Positions 11,197 to 22,375 of a stretch of 64,000 nucleotides of DNA are shown one piece after another. The first letter of the stretch is position 1. Each line of letters starts with the position of its first letter. Made by a program: the position numbers and the translations under genes. Below the pieces are notes generated by a model. It did no database searches. It was given only the letters and a program-made list of their open reading frames with translations, and was not told where the DNA came from. The DNA is taken from the NCBI RefSeq assembly GCF_042186555.1, contig NC_133327.1, forward strand, positions 106,295,167 to 106,359,166. Direction: 5' to 3'. Origin of the DNA: Aquarana catesbeiana (taxonomy: Eukaryota > Chordata > Amphibia > Anura > Ranidae).

Positions 11197-11942
11197 TTAA
11201 CCATGTGCTTACAAAACCCCCCTCCTGCCCAGACCAATTTTCAGCTTTCAGCGCTGACGTGATATGAATGACAATTGCGCGGTCATACAACACTGTACAC
11301 AAATGAAATTATTATAGTTTTTTTCACACAAATAGAGCTTTCTTTTGCTGGTATTTAATCACAGCTGGGGTTTTTATTTTTTGCTAAACAAAAAAAGATA
11401 ACAAATTTTGAAAAATAAAAAAATAAAAATCATGTTTCATAGTTTGTTATAAAATTTTGCAAACAGGTAATTTTTCTCGTTCATTGATATGCACTGATAG
11501 GCTGCACTGGTGGGCACAGATAAGGCGGCACTGGTAGGTGACACTGATAGGCAGCTCTGTTGATGAGGAACTGATTGGTGACACTGATAGGTGGCACTGT
11601 GGGCACTGATGGGTGGCACTGGTGAGCACAAATGAGCTGGCGGCAGCTCTCCTTGATCGGGCCCGATGTCCCTCGGACAGCTGCCGGTGAGCAGCTTTTT
11701 TTTTTACTGGCTCTGTTTACATCACATGATCAGCTGTCATTAGCTGACAGCTGATCACATGGTAAGGAATCGGGATCAACCAGCCCAGTCTCATAGACTC
11801 GCTGATCAGAGCGCGCCGCACGTGCCCTGCAGGGGGCGCGCAGGCCGCTCGAGCATGGGAGGACGTCTATTAATGCCCTCCCGGCAAAGTAGGTCCGCGC
11901 TGTAGCTGTCATTCGGCTATAGCGCGGATCTAAAGAAGTGAA
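11197..11942 (-). mobile_element. TTAA MITE (ccacttcc family), reversed and diverged
   Basis: In this reverse-oriented copy TTAAccatgtgctt opens the element at 11197. The family landmarks then follow on the opposite strand: gtcatacaacactgtac, the aaatagagctttcttttg block, the minisatellite in reverse (about 11490-11635), a GC-rich part, and an end near agaagtgaa at 11942. The second TTAA is not preserved. Confidence 0.65.
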
Positions 11943-12649
11943 TGAAACTGTAACATGTTGCAGAGTGGGACCCTTGCTCTCTGTGTGGAAGCAGTGGTCT
12001 CTCTGTAGCGGTCCGACACATTTCCTTCTAAGTGAGAGCTCTCCAATCAGCAGATAGTGTGAGCTTTGTTGATTGAGAAACTATAAGTCTGGCTTGAGAA
12101 AAAAAAAATATCACATACATTCTAAAAAGCCCCACACAAGAATGGATAATACAGAACCAGCTCCAGCAACTGTTAATAAAGAACAATGTCAGAAAATAAA
12201 CCCAATTTTGTTTAGTAGTACATCCTCAGTGATGGGGCAAAATGCATCATTTGCTGAAACCTGGTGTTGTCCTTTAGAGATGTTTGTTCAGGTACCCCAT
12301 AAGGTAAACCTAGCACCCACCACCCCAGGTACATGTATCACTGGCTCTAAACTGTTCTATAGTGCAATAAGCAATAACAGACACAGATTCACAGGAAAAC
12401 ATGATGTCATCCAAATGTGAGAAAAGTCATTTCTCCAGTACATACGAATACAGAGAGTAAATACAGGAACATCGTTTTTATTAGTCAATGAACAATGTCC
12501 AAGTTCAACCAACTGTTGGCCAGTCATCAGATAATGTTTAACTGCATCCAATTCATAGCTGCCAACATTTTAAAATAATTCAAATGGACAAACTGCTGTA
12601 CAGGCAAGGGCATAGAGTGTGTTATACACTTTACTTTCTTAAAGAAACT
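11943..12649. other. Unclassified stretch
   Basis: A 115-codon plus-strand frame (12073-12420) has a normal-looking composition but no recognisable domain and no support for being an exon. I see nothing else I can support. Confidence 0.35.
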
Positions 12650-12657
12650 ACATAGTT

Positions 12658-13438
12658 ACCGTATATACTCGAGTATAAGTCAAATTTTTCAGCCCTTTTT
12701 TTTGGGCTGAAAGTGCCCCCCTTGACTTATACTCGAGTCACCGCCGTCTGTCTGCATGATCAGCATGTCATGCACACAGACGGCGGCCGGCGTGTGATAA
12801 TTCCTTTGGAGGCTATTCCAGCTTTCCAAAGCCGCGCTTCCTGCTTGTCTGTGATAGGCTGAACAGCTGTCAGTGTACAGCCTATCACGGACATTCTCTC
12901 ATCCTCGTCCGTGGTATGAGAATGAGAGAATGTCCGTGATAGGCTGACCACTGACTGCTGAGTGTTCTACCTATCACAGACGAGGAGGAGGCGCGGCTTT
13001 TGAACAGTGGAATGGCCGCCGAAGTGTATTATCACACGCTGGTCAGAGGATGGAGATCGCCACAGGGAGGCTGCACAGGACACAGGACACATACACATGT
13101 ACAGGACACAGGACACATGTACAGGACACAGAGACACATACACATGTACAGGACACAGGGACACATATACATGTACAGGACACATGTACAGGACACATAC
13201 ACATGTACAGGACACATACACATGTACAGGACACATGCACAGGACACATACACATGTACAGGATACAGGTAGGCTGCACAAGACACAGTGAGGCATGTAG
13301 CTGCAGATGGGCATTGTTGACCCTCTGCATTTCTCACCCTCGTCTTATACTCGGGTCAATGCGTTTTTCCCAGTTTTTTGTGGTAAATTAGGGGCCTCGA
13401 CTTATACTCGGATCGACTTATACTCGAGTATATACGGT
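12658..13438. mobile_element. MITE with accgtatatactcgag inverted ends, hAT-type footprint
   Basis: Perfectly inverted termini accgtatatactcgagtata and tatactcgagtatatacggt bound about 780 bp. The flank acatagtt occurs on both sides (12650-12657 and 13439-13446), an 8-bp duplication typical of hAT insertion; up to 10 bp can be counted if the TIR is trimmed. Subterminal inverted copies of gacttatactcgagt are present. Inside are a hairpin based on cggacattctctcatcctc and a minisatellite. No transposase is encoded. Confidence 0.8.
13072..13275. repeat. Minisatellite (acaggacacatacacatgt units)
   Basis: About ten head-to-tail units of 10-20 bp built from acaggacac(at)acacatgt lie inside the accgtata MITE. 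Open frames in all six frames across this block are repeat artefacts. Confidence 0.9.
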
Positions 13439-13506
13439 ACATAGTTAGTCTGGTTGAAAAAAGACACAAGCCCATCTAATTCAACTAATAAAAGGGAAAA
13501 CTACAC

Positions 13507-14535
13507 ACTGGCTTAGTGGTAAGCCCTTCTATCTTGGGGTGGTTTTCAAATCTCAACCACTCTTGCGTGGGTTTCCTCCTACACTGCAGATGTACGCTGG
13601 TAGGTTAATTGGCTCCTGTCCAAATTGGCCCTAGTATGTGTATGCATGTGAAAAAGGGACCTTAAAGCGGTGTTCCAGCCTCGATTTTTTTTTTAAAGTC
13701 AGCAGCTACGAACACTGTAGCTGCTGACTTTTAATAAGGACACTTACCTGTCCAGGGAGCCCGCGATGTCGGCCCCCCGAGGCCGATACATCCATCGGAT
13801 CGGGTGCCGGCGCCGCCATCTTAACGACGGACATCCTCTCATCCTCATACCACGGACGAGGATGAGAGGATGTCCGTGATAGGCTGAACACTGACTGCTG
13901 GGAAATTGAGTGTTCTGCCTATCACAGACGAGGAGGAGGCACGGCTTTTGAACAGTGGAATGGCCGACGAATGTCTGCATGACACCCTGATCATGTAGGC
14001 AGGTGGTGATGACTCGAGTATAAGCTGAGGGGGGCACTTTCAGCCTAAAAAAAAGGGCTGAAAATCTCGGCTTATACTTCATCCGGTCTTCCTTCCAGGT
14101 TGGTGAGCTTCGCCTTTGATTGGACGAGCCGTGATGACATCACTCCCACGCATGTGCACGGGAGCCATTGTTCACAAGAAAGAGCTCTGAGGGAATGGGT
14201 ATGCCGCTTCTTCAGAGTGCATGCGCTGGTGACGTCATACGCGGCTTCAGAAATAAATATCTCCTAAACGGTGCACGTTTAGGAGATACTGTATCTATAG
14301 GTAAGCCTTATTATATTCTTACCTATAGGTAAACCTTATTATAGGTTTACCTATAGGTAAACCTTATTATAGGCTTACCTATAGGTAAACCTTATTATAG
14401 GCTTACCTATAGGTAAATATCAACCAAGGGAGTTTATTCCCACTTTAAGGTTGTAAGCTCCTTGAGAGTAGGAACTGCTGTAAGCAAAGAATATGTAAAC
14501 TGCTGCATAGATTGTAGGTACTATATCATTACCTG
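13507..14535 (+). repeat. tRNA-derived SINE with L2-like tail, split by an insertion
   Basis: The left part (13507-13661) starts tggcttagtggtaagc, which fits a tRNA A-box. It continues gcgtgggtttcctcc and gctggtaggttaattgg, a widely distributed SINE/L2-related body, to agggacctta. The right part (14449-14535) is ttgtaagctccttgagag through a tactatatcattacctg-like tail, the usual 3' end of these repeats. Between them a TTAA element has been inserted exactly at TTAA. Confidence 0.75.
13662..14448. mobile_element. TTAA-flanked composite MITE inside a SINE
   Basis: It opens TTAAagcggtgttccagcc (13662) and closes attcccactTTAA (14445-14448). It contains tcagcagctac-type hairpin sequence and, at about 13830-14080, a block related to the accgtata MITE (aggatgtccgtgataggctg, then tgactcgagtataagctg). 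It also has a palindrome, tatctcctaaacggtgcacg with its inverse, and a short tandem array of tataggtaaaccttatta (about 14298-14415). The right half resembles 35570-35847. It encodes nothing. Confidence 0.65.
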
Positions 14536-14837
14536 CAATAATATATTATTCACAATATATCTATACTATGTTAATTTATCTTAAAGGATAAGTTCAGCTT
14601 CAGGAACATGTTACATGTTCCACCCTTTTTTCCTTTTTTAGGGTGGAACATGTAACATGTTTGCGCTCCTGCATTGGTTTGGCAATCTGAGACCTCTATG
14701 TGACAGCAGTAGGGGGAGAAGCCACTTTTTGAAAAGAGCAAAGCGGCACAGGAGGCTCCGTCCACACAGCTGCGTCCTTTATTGACAGAGTTGAATGAAC
14801 TACAAGTACCAACATCCCTTGCGGCTGTTGGCTTGTA
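14536..14837. other. Partial MITE-like stretch with hairpin
   Basis: TTAA at about 14581 begins a segment like other TTAA MITE ends here (aaggataagttcagcttc). A strong hairpin follows: acatgttacatgttccaccc against gggtggaacatgtaacatgt (about 14607-14659). The right end is not recognisable. Confidence 0.45.
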
Positions 14838-15216
14838 CAGTGCCTTGAAAAAGTATTCATATCCCTAGACATTTTTCACATTTTGTCATGTTACAACCAA
14901 AAACATAAATGTATTTTATTGGGATTTTATGTGCTAGAGCAACACAAAGTGGCACATCATTGTGAAGTGAAAGGAAAATGATAAATGCTTTTCAATTTTT
15001 TTTACAAATAAATATCTGAAAAGTATAGGGTGCATTTGTATTCAGCCCCCTTTACTCTGATACCCCTAACTAAAATCCAGTGGAACCAATTGCCTTCAGA
15101 AGTCACCTAATTAGTAAATAGAATCCACCTGAGTGTAATTTAATCTCAGTATAAATACAGCTGTTCTGTGTAGCCCTCAGATGTTTGTTAGAGAACCTTA
15201 GTGAACAAACAGCATC

Positions 15217-16213
15217 ATGAAGGCCAAGGAACACACCAGACAGGTCAGGGATAAAGTTGTGGAGAAGTTTAAAGCAGGCTTAGGTTATAAAAAAAAAAAT
15301 ATCCCAAGCTTTGAACATCTCACGGGGCACTGTTCAAGCCATCATCCAAAAATGGAAAGAGCATTGCACAACTGCAAACCTACCAAGACATGGCTGTCTA
15401 CCTAAACTGACAGTATGGGCAAGGAGAGCATTAATCAGAGAAGCAGCCAAGAGGCCCATGGTAACTCTGGAGAAGCTGCAGAGATCCACAGCTCTGGTGG
15501 AAGAATCTGTCCACAGGACACCTATTAGCTGTGCACTCCACAAATCTGGCCTTTATGGAAGAGTGGCAAGACGAAAGCCACTGTTGAGAGAAAGCCATAA
15601 AAGTGCCATTTGCAGTTTGCGAGAAGCCATGTGGGGGACACAGCAAACATGTGGAAGAAGGTGCTCTGGTCAAATGAGACCAAAACGCTATGTGTGGTGG
15701 AAAACTAACACTGCACATTACTCTGAACACACCATCCGCACTGTGAAACATGGTGGTGGCAGCATCATGTTGTGGGGATGCTTTTCTTCAGTAGGGACAG
15801 GGAAGCTGGTCAGAGTTGATGGGAAGATGGATGGAGCCAAATACAGGGCAATCTTAGAAGAAAACCTGTTAGAGTCTGCAAAAGACTTGAGACTTTGGTG
15901 GAGGTTCACCATCAGACAGGACAACAACCCTAAACATACAGTCAGAGCTAAAATGGAATGGCTTAGATCAAAGCATATTCATGCAAGAGAATGGCCCAGT
16001 CAAAGTCCAGACTTAAATCCCATTGAGAATCTGTGGTAAGACTTTAAAATTACTGTTCACAGATGCTCTCCATCCAATCTGACAGAACTTGAGCTATTTT
16101 GCAAAGAAGAATGGGCACAAATTTCACTCTCTAGATATGCAAAGCTGGTAGAGACATACCCAAAAAGACTTGCAGCTGTAATTGCAGCAAAAGGTGGTTC
16201 TACAAAGTATTGA
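15217..16213 (+). pseudogene. Tc1-like transposase, near full length but defective
   Basis: This is a DDE transposase of the Tc1 family. The start ATG at 15217 gives MKAKEHTRQVRDKVVEKFKA, the usual N-terminal helix. The frame shifts at an A-rich run near 15290 and continues in the 242-codon frame 15311-16039 with ISRGTVQAIIQKWKEH, the IMLWGCFSSVGTGKL core, the second Asp in RQDNNPKHT and the third acidic site in EWPSQSPDLNPIENLW. A stop follows (16037-16039), although homologous sequence runs to about 16213. Around 15640-15700 the frame is lost locally, and the first catalytic motif, read in another frame, is WSNETK rather than the family's WSDETK. Inactive. Confidence 0.9.
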
Positions 16214-16445
16214 CTCAAGGGGGCTGAATACAAATGCACGCCACACTTTTCACATATTTATTTATTAAAAAAAATTAAAAATTTGAAAACGATTTATAAT
16301 TTTCCTTCCACTTCACAATTATGTGCAACTTTGTGTTGGTCTATCACATAAAATCCCTATAAAATACATTTACGTTTTTGGATTATAACAAAACAAATTA
16401 TTATTATTATTCAGACCACAATCATATATCTAAGTAGTTACCAGC

Positions 16446-16809
16446 CAGGGGCGGACTGACAACTCATGGGGCCCCCGGGCAATAGGAGATTATGGGGCCC
16501 CCAGGCAATAGGAGATTATGGGGCCCCCAGGCAATAGATTATGGGGCCACACAATATACACACACACACATACAGTATACACACACAGACACACAATATA
16601 CACACACAGTATACACACACAGAATACACATACACACACTGAAAAGGTACTGGAGAGGCGGGGCAGCTATAATCTTGGGATTTTGAAAAAAACACAAATT
16701 TTTACATACTGTTCCTGGTTTTATTGAGGCTGGCAACCCTGATAGGGCCCCTTAGTGGCATGGGGCCCTCGGGCAGTGCCCGAGTGCCCGAATGGTCAGT
16801 CTGCCCCTG
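16446..16809. mobile_element. hAT-like MITE with exact 8-bp target duplication
   Basis: Inverted ends caggggcggactgac and gtcagtctgcccctg are flanked by ttaccagc on both sides (16438-16445 and 16810-16817), a perfect 8-bp duplication. The interior has triplicated mggggcccccaggcaatag-like units (about 16468-16545) and a CA-rich microsatellite (about 16550-16640). It landed in the right terminal region of the Tc1-like element and is therefore younger. Confidence 0.85.
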
Positions 16810-16952
16810 TTACCAGCATCAGTCTCCTACTGCATTTACAATTATGTGCCACTTTGTGTTGGTCTATCAAATAAAATACATGTATGTTTTTTGTTAAAAA
16901 GGCAAAATGTGGAAAATTTCAAGGGGTATGAATACTTTTCCAAGGCACTGTA

Positions 16953-17645
16953 AGTATGTTTGATATAAAAAAAAAAAAATAAAACCTTTACAAACATTTA
17001 AATCGCAAATGTGGTGAAACAAACAAACAATCTATGCACAACAGTGCATGCCATAGTGCATGTTAGCACACAAAACTTCATGTATTTTCATGTGTGAAAA
17101 CAGCCAAAGTGATTACAGAAACTCAATGAAAAGTTTAAAGAGATCTCCATGGTCAAGATATAATATTCATCTCAGCGTTTTCAAATCCAAAGACTCTTTG
17201 CTAGCTGGATTTTCTTTATTGAAAGGATGTAATTCACCCAAAGATAGGGATGGACTTTTCAAGTTACTTTAGTTTATTTCCATTAAAAGGAAAATATGTG
17301 GGAAGAGAGTGTCATTCTTCTTCTGGAATGAGGCTTTGCTCCTAAACTGTTTAGTGACGGTACTGTACATATCTAGTGTGTGTTTAACTTTGTTTTTTTT
17401 TCAGGAACAATTGGATCTCCTATCAAGCTGTTAGGCTTTTCAGCTAGATAGATAGTGGGGCTTGTGACAGTTCTAATGTGATTTCTTTTGCGGATGTGAA
17501 CATGTTGTATAAATGTTGAAACTGTAATATTTCTATACTGTCTTTTCTTCTTCCTTATCCAAGTTCTAAGTTCAAATACCTACTCTCAGGCTTGGGAGTT
17601 ATTTTGACAGACGTTGAGGACAAGTCTATTGTAGTGGGGGGAGTA
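16953..17645. other. Unclassified; end may be LTR-element interior
   Basis: No gene recognised. The last 60 bases (about 17585-17645) lead into a purine run, agtggggggagta, immediately before a TG-starting LTR-like sequence. This suggests they are the 3' interior end and polypurine tract of an LTR retrotransposon. Confidence 0.35.
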
Positions 17646-18687
17646 TGTAGCGCTGGTAGATTTTCAATCTACCGCTTATAGGTAAATTTAGTGGGTTATC
17701 TGTTTCATACATAGTCAGATTTAGCCTCTGTTCCAGTTTGGCTGTGTTGCATGTAGTTTCACACTGTGCCTGTGGGTGTCGTTGTCGCCATGGGTCGGTG
17801 TTGGAAAGGCAACATGCTGAATGGGTGCTCTTCTGTCCCGGAGATTACTCAGTGGAGGTGGTCCTCCGAGTTGCATTCTGGGAGAGGGTATTTATGGGAC
17901 AGACGCCATGCTTTAGGGTTCTTTTCGTTCCACCTGCTGGCCCTCTTGGCCGACAGGTATGTGTTAGGAGTACTATCACGTGGTCCTCCGACCGGAAGGA
18001 CCATGTTGCTGCAGCGTGTGGGTGGGCCCAGAAGCCTGTCTAGGGCCTACCACAGCGGCGAGGGAATGGTCCTGTGCTGTCTGTCCTACGGGAAGAAGCT
18101 GGACAACTGAGAAGACCCCAGGGGAGAACCCGTCATGGAAGGATCATGCAGATTGCTGGTCTGGAGAGGGGCCTGGTGACTCAGTTGGAGGACGCTTCCT
18201 AAAGTTAACCTACCACATAGTACTGCCGGGTCAGCTTAAAGGTTCTAGTGCTGTGTTTGCTATCCATCGTAAACCATTACATCCTGTGGCAGAGGATCGT
18301 ACGGGTTTCTATAACATTCAAGTCTGTGGCAGAGACTTTTGTTCGGGCTACGTGCAGGTTGCTAGGTTAGTGAGAGAAACCTATCCGGGCGGGCAAATAT
18401 TCAACTTTAAAAGGAGAGTACATTCATCTACAAGATTCCAATTCCTAATACTACATCAAGAAAAGGTATTTGAACTTCCCTGCAACTCTTCTTCTACCTC
18501 TTTCCTGCTACTTCCTTCAGTTACTCTTTATTAAAGCATTGGAAAAGATACTCAAGTGTCTGGTGCCTACACTGTCTGGTATTAAACTCAACGGGACCCT
18601 AGACCCGGTTCTGGTGAAATTGAGGTAACAAAGGTGACGGTAACAGCCCGCTTTAAACCAGCAGCTCCACCGTGAGTTATTGCTACA
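17646..18687 (+). repeat. Probable LTR of a Gypsy- or ERV-type retrotransposon
   Basis: It begins TGTAGCgctgg after a purine tract and ends gttattGCTACA, giving short inverted TG...CA termini about 1.04 kb apart. A polyadenylation-like attaaa lies near 18532 before a GT-rich stretch (aagtgtctggtgcc). The 184-codon frame at 17980-18534 inside it has no recognisable domain and is probably fortuitous. I could not confirm a target-site duplication, so this may be a 3' LTR rather than a solo LTR. Confidence 0.5.
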
Positions 18688-19342
18688 CTCATATGGAAGT
18701 TTTACAACTGAACAGAGGGACTACGTCACAAAGGAAAGAGGCTGAACCTGTACGGCTGACCGATGAATCCGGCAAGGTGAGGGCAAACATAAAAATCTTC
18801 TTCAATTCATAGCTATAACCAGTTTAGCATTTGGGGAAACAAAAAGAGAATGCTGCCTGGGGGGAGGCGACTCATTTATATATAGTATAACCAGTCCTGA
18901 TTGGGTGAGGGGCGGAGCCTATCCCATTTGTGTATGCTGTCATGCTTGTGTCAGGAAAGATTTATTATACAGCAAGGCATTACAAAACTGGAACCATAAA
19001 TTAGATTTTTTTTTTTATTGTAAGATTGCAGCCTAAATGTATAAATTCCCCTGACCATTTCTTTAGGCTAAATTCACATGGGTGTTGAAAGCAGAAGAGC
19101 ACTCAATGTCCCCAGGTCTGGGGATGGCTTTGTACCCATGGATTGTCAGCTCCCATGGCAGAGCAAAGAAAACAGCCTTGAAAAAGATAGACTACGCTCC
19201 ATTAAAACATTGGATATAAGGCTTCATGTAGACGGGACGTTTTTACAACCTCTCCTGAACGACTTAACTTGACAGATAGTAACCCACGTTTAAAACGTCC
19301 GTTTTGCCGTGTTTACATACCGCGTTTAGTTAGAGTTTTAAT
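18688..19342. other. Unclassified stretch
   Basis: No recognisable gene or boundary; only a T run near 19005-19018. Confidence 0.4.
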
Positions 19343-19500
19343 TAGAGTAAGTTCTGGAGAATTTGGAGGCCAAGTTTGTGTTCCTCAAACCATTCATGAA
19401 CCATTTTGCAGTGTGACAGGGCGCAATATCCTGCTGAAAGAGGCCGCTGCCATCAGGCATTACCATTTCCCATGTTTAGGTAGGTGGTACGTATCAAATG
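19343..19500 (-). pseudogene. Tc1-like transposase fragment (catalytic region)
   Basis: On the minus strand this encodes MPDGSGLFQQDIAPCHTAKW and, after a frameshift, sequence corresponding to the family's TWPPNSPE-type motif (read from about 19345-19375). These are the second and third catalytic regions of a Tc1-like DDE transposase. No TIRs are recognisable nearby, so it is an isolated fragment of a family different from the others here. Confidence 0.8.
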
Positions 19501-20936
19501 AAGCCAGGAGCTGTTCCTACCTATTCCTGCAATCAGAAGACGATGTGTGGCATTGTTTCAGGGGAAGCTGTTCCCTCTAGTGTTCCAGTGTAGGATGTCC
19601 TGTTACTTTCTTAATTGGAGACAAGACAGAGCAAAGAATCTTGGGACATGTAGTCCATATGGATAGGATTCGCCCTCTGGCTGTATTATGTGAAACTACA
19701 ACTACCAGCTTACTGATGGAGAAGAGCAGACCGCTGGGAGGGACTATAAAAGGGAAGGACTGAGGCCTGGCACGCTCTCTTGGGACTGGCGTGGAGCTGC
19801 ATGCAGGGAATCTGTTACAGAGTGAGCTGCAGCTGAGTTGCGGCCTGCTCTGGTGGAGTTACCCAGTGGATATCTGGAAGGACACTTGCAGACAGTTCCC
19901 CTTCACTGTCCGGCGGCAGCCCGGAGGCCTTTCCTGTTCCGTCCACCCTGCAGGGATATCGGATTTGTGTGAGCCATGGTGCGGTGCGGCTTGAGCCATA
20001 TTCCTGAGAGATCATCATCCTCCTCCTCATCATCATTGTCCTCATCTGTCCCAGTGTGATGAGTGGGCAATAGCACAGTCTTATAGACACTATATATAGA
20101 CAATTAGACATTATTGTCTCCTGCACTCATAATCATCTTTAGTTCAAGAATCTGTTCCAGCATATCTTAGACACACTATATACAGACATCTTTGCCACCC
20201 ATTGTTCTGCTGTTGGTTGTAGTTCCACAGAAATTTAACATCTTTACGTCAGTGGTCACTTTGAGTCCAATTACAGTTCTGATTTGCACATGAATATTGT
20301 CTGCTGGTTATATCTACCCCTCAGATTTACAGTGACTGCACTTCCAAGTGCACTTGCAGTGCAAAGTGGATTTGCCTTACGTAAATAACCCCCATTGTAA
20401 TCACCCAAAAGTTCCTGTGCTGGTCAGAATCTCCTTCTAGGTGGACATGGCAAGGTCCCTCTTTAGCAAATAGGAGGTGCTGCTCATTTGCCGGATCTTT
20501 CCATGAAGGCTCAGGAGACTTCAGATTCTAATCACTGACGACTCCCAAACTTCCATCCACATTGTCGGCTGACAATACAAGCTCATTTGACTCATAGAAC
20601 GTATGTTCTCTTAAATTAAAATCCTCTGGTAAGCCTGCATTTATCCTGGTGGTGGCACTATCATACTGGTGTTCTTAATCTCCATCTACCCTATTGGTTT
20701 CCTGCACCGAGACTAAGATCATCCCACTTCAGTATAGACTGTGATTAATCACCGCACACTGTGGATACTTGGACACTGCTAGAGACTTTATTCTACACTA
20801 TTTTATTTAATTCACTTAATTTATTTTCACACAATTTTCATTATATGTGTTATATCTACTTTGATATTTATGTTTATAACATTAACCACTGTTATTTAAT
20901 TTGGCACTTCAGCGCTACACTTTGATATACTACCTA
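19501..20936. other. Unclassified; possible LTR-like promoter region
   Basis: A TATA-like tataaaaggg at 19745 is followed by a GC-rich stretch and a 67-codon frame without recognisable domains. A LTR is possible but I cannot find matching termini or a partner copy. The 20800-20930 part is AT-rich. I assign no gene. Confidence 0.3.
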
Positions 20937-21643
20937 TTGTGAGTTACAGAAGAGTTCCTGTGCTAGAATTATTGCCCTTGCTCTAACGATCGAGGCGATA
21001 CCTCGCATGTGTGGTTTGAACACCGTTTTCATATGTGGGTGCGACTTACGTGTGCGTTTGCTTCTGCACGCGAGCTCGGAGGGACGGGGCACTTTTAATT
21101 CTTTTTTTTCTTATTTATTTTACTTTTTATTTTTTATTTTTACACTGTCCTTTCAGAAAAAAATTTGGGTCACTTTTATTCCTATTACAAGGAATGTAAA
21201 CATCCCTTGTAATAGAAAAAAAAAAGCATGACAGGACCTCTTTAACGTGAAATCTGGGGTTAAAAATACCTCAGATGTCACATTTACACTTAAAAGCAAT
21301 TAAAAAAAAAAAAAAAGGCATTTTTTCAATAAAACAGAATTGTCACTTTAAGGCCATTGGGCGGAAGTGATGTTTGACGTGGCTTCCATCATCCAATGGC
21401 ATTGGGTCGAGTGGGAACCATCATTCCCTCACTCGACTTAGTGCCAAGCTGACGGATCCAGTAAGCGGTGGAGACGACTGGGACACGGCGGGAGGGGGGT
21501 GGGCATCTCTCCCACCGCTAATAAAAGTGATCTTGCGGCCAATCCACTGCGGAGGCCACTTTTAACTTAATGCGGACCGTCCGGCGTTGAAGAAAATACA
21601 GCGGTTATGGCAGCTATCTGCTGCCTATAACGACGGTATTTAA
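20937..21643 (+). mobile_element. TTAA-type MITE fragment
   Basis: It shares a left portion with 47190-47824 (attccttgct/attgttctcgctct... cacatgtgtggt... gggcactttt) and includes a short hairpin, acaaggaatgtaaacatccc. Its left terminus is not a clear TTAA. It ends at the TTAA (21640-21643) that starts the next MITE. Confidence 0.45.
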
Positions 21644-22123
21644 AGCGGAGTTCCACCCAAAAGTGGAACTTCTGCTTTAATTACTTCTTACCCCCTGACA
21701 TGCCATTTGGCATGTCATTTTTTTGGGAGGGGAGCGGGAATCTGGTTTTGACAGGTACCCAGCTCCAACTTCTGCTCTGGGCTGCCTAGGCGACTCCTCC
21801 TCTCCCCTAGGCGGCCCCTCCCTCCCTGAAATCTTCTAGGGCACGTCACAGGTCCCAGAAGATTGCACAGCCATTCACGACGCGCAGCGCGACTCGCGCA
21901 TGCGCAGTGCGTACCCGGCTGTGAAGCCGCAAGCTGTCAAAGTTGGGTGCCCACAGTAGTAATGCCGGCGCCGCAGACAGGCGGGGGAGAGGAGCAAGGC
22001 TTCGGGCGCCCGCATCGCTGGACCATGGGACAGGTGAGTGTGCATTTATTAAAAGTCAGCAAATACACTTTTTGTAGCTGCTGACTTTAAATAAACACAG
22101 AAACGGGTGGAACTCTGCTTTAA
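21640..22123 (+). mobile_element. TTAA-flanked MITE (aagcggagttcca family)
   Basis: The left end TTAAagcggagttccaccc and right end gggtggaactctgctTTAA are well-matched TIRs with TTAA at 21640-21643 and 22120-22123. The interior includes a tgtagctgctgacttt motif shared with 35021-35464 and 13662-14448. Non-coding. Confidence 0.8.
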
Positions 22124-22141
22124 GGTCAAAGGACCGATGTA

Positions 22142-22375
22142 CAGTATCTCAAAAAAGTAAGTACAACCCTCACATTTTTGTAAATATTTTATTCTATCTT
22201 TTCATGTGACAACACTGAAGAAATGAAGAAATTACACTTTGCTACAATGTAAAGTAGTGAGTGTACAGCTTGTATAACAGTGTAAATTTGCTGTCCCCTC
22301 AAAATACTGGCAACAAAAGTGAGTACACCCCTAAGTGAAAATGTGTTAATTGGGCCCAATTAGCCATTTTTCCTC
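22142..22375 (+). mobile_element. Tc1-like transposon left-end fragment
   Basis: It starts cagtatctcaaaaaagtaag after TA (22140-22141). A subterminal direct repeat, aaaagtgagtacacccc, lies near 22315, the IR/DR arrangement of Tc1-like elements. The homology stops near 22375 before any transposase sequence. Confidence 0.75.

Larger units (their letters stand above)
14838..16950 (+). mobile_element. Tc1-like transposon, both ends present
   Basis: The left TIR cagtgccttgaaaaagtatt follows TA (14836-14837). The right TIR ends aatacttttccaaggcactg before TA (16951-16952). The transposase lies between them and a hAT-like MITE (16446-16809) interrupts the right terminal region. Extended terminal homology (gtgttggtctatcacataaa) appears on both sides of that insertion. 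It is the most complete Tc1-like element in the window, but its transposase is defective. Confidence 0.9.

Noticed and set aside
13000..13391. Overlapping open frames in all six frames with Thr/His/Cys/Val-rich repeats
   Set aside because: They are translations of the acaggacacatacacatgt minisatellite inside a MITE; being open in every frame is a property of the repeat.
17980..18534. 184-codon open frame as a possible gene
   Set aside because: It lies wholly within an LTR-like segment, has no recognised domain, and overlaps two other open frames of similar length.
19815..20126. Acidic minus-strand frame with Asp/Glu runs
   Set aside because: It comes from a simple tcctcctcatcatc repeat at about 20010-20045; no domain.
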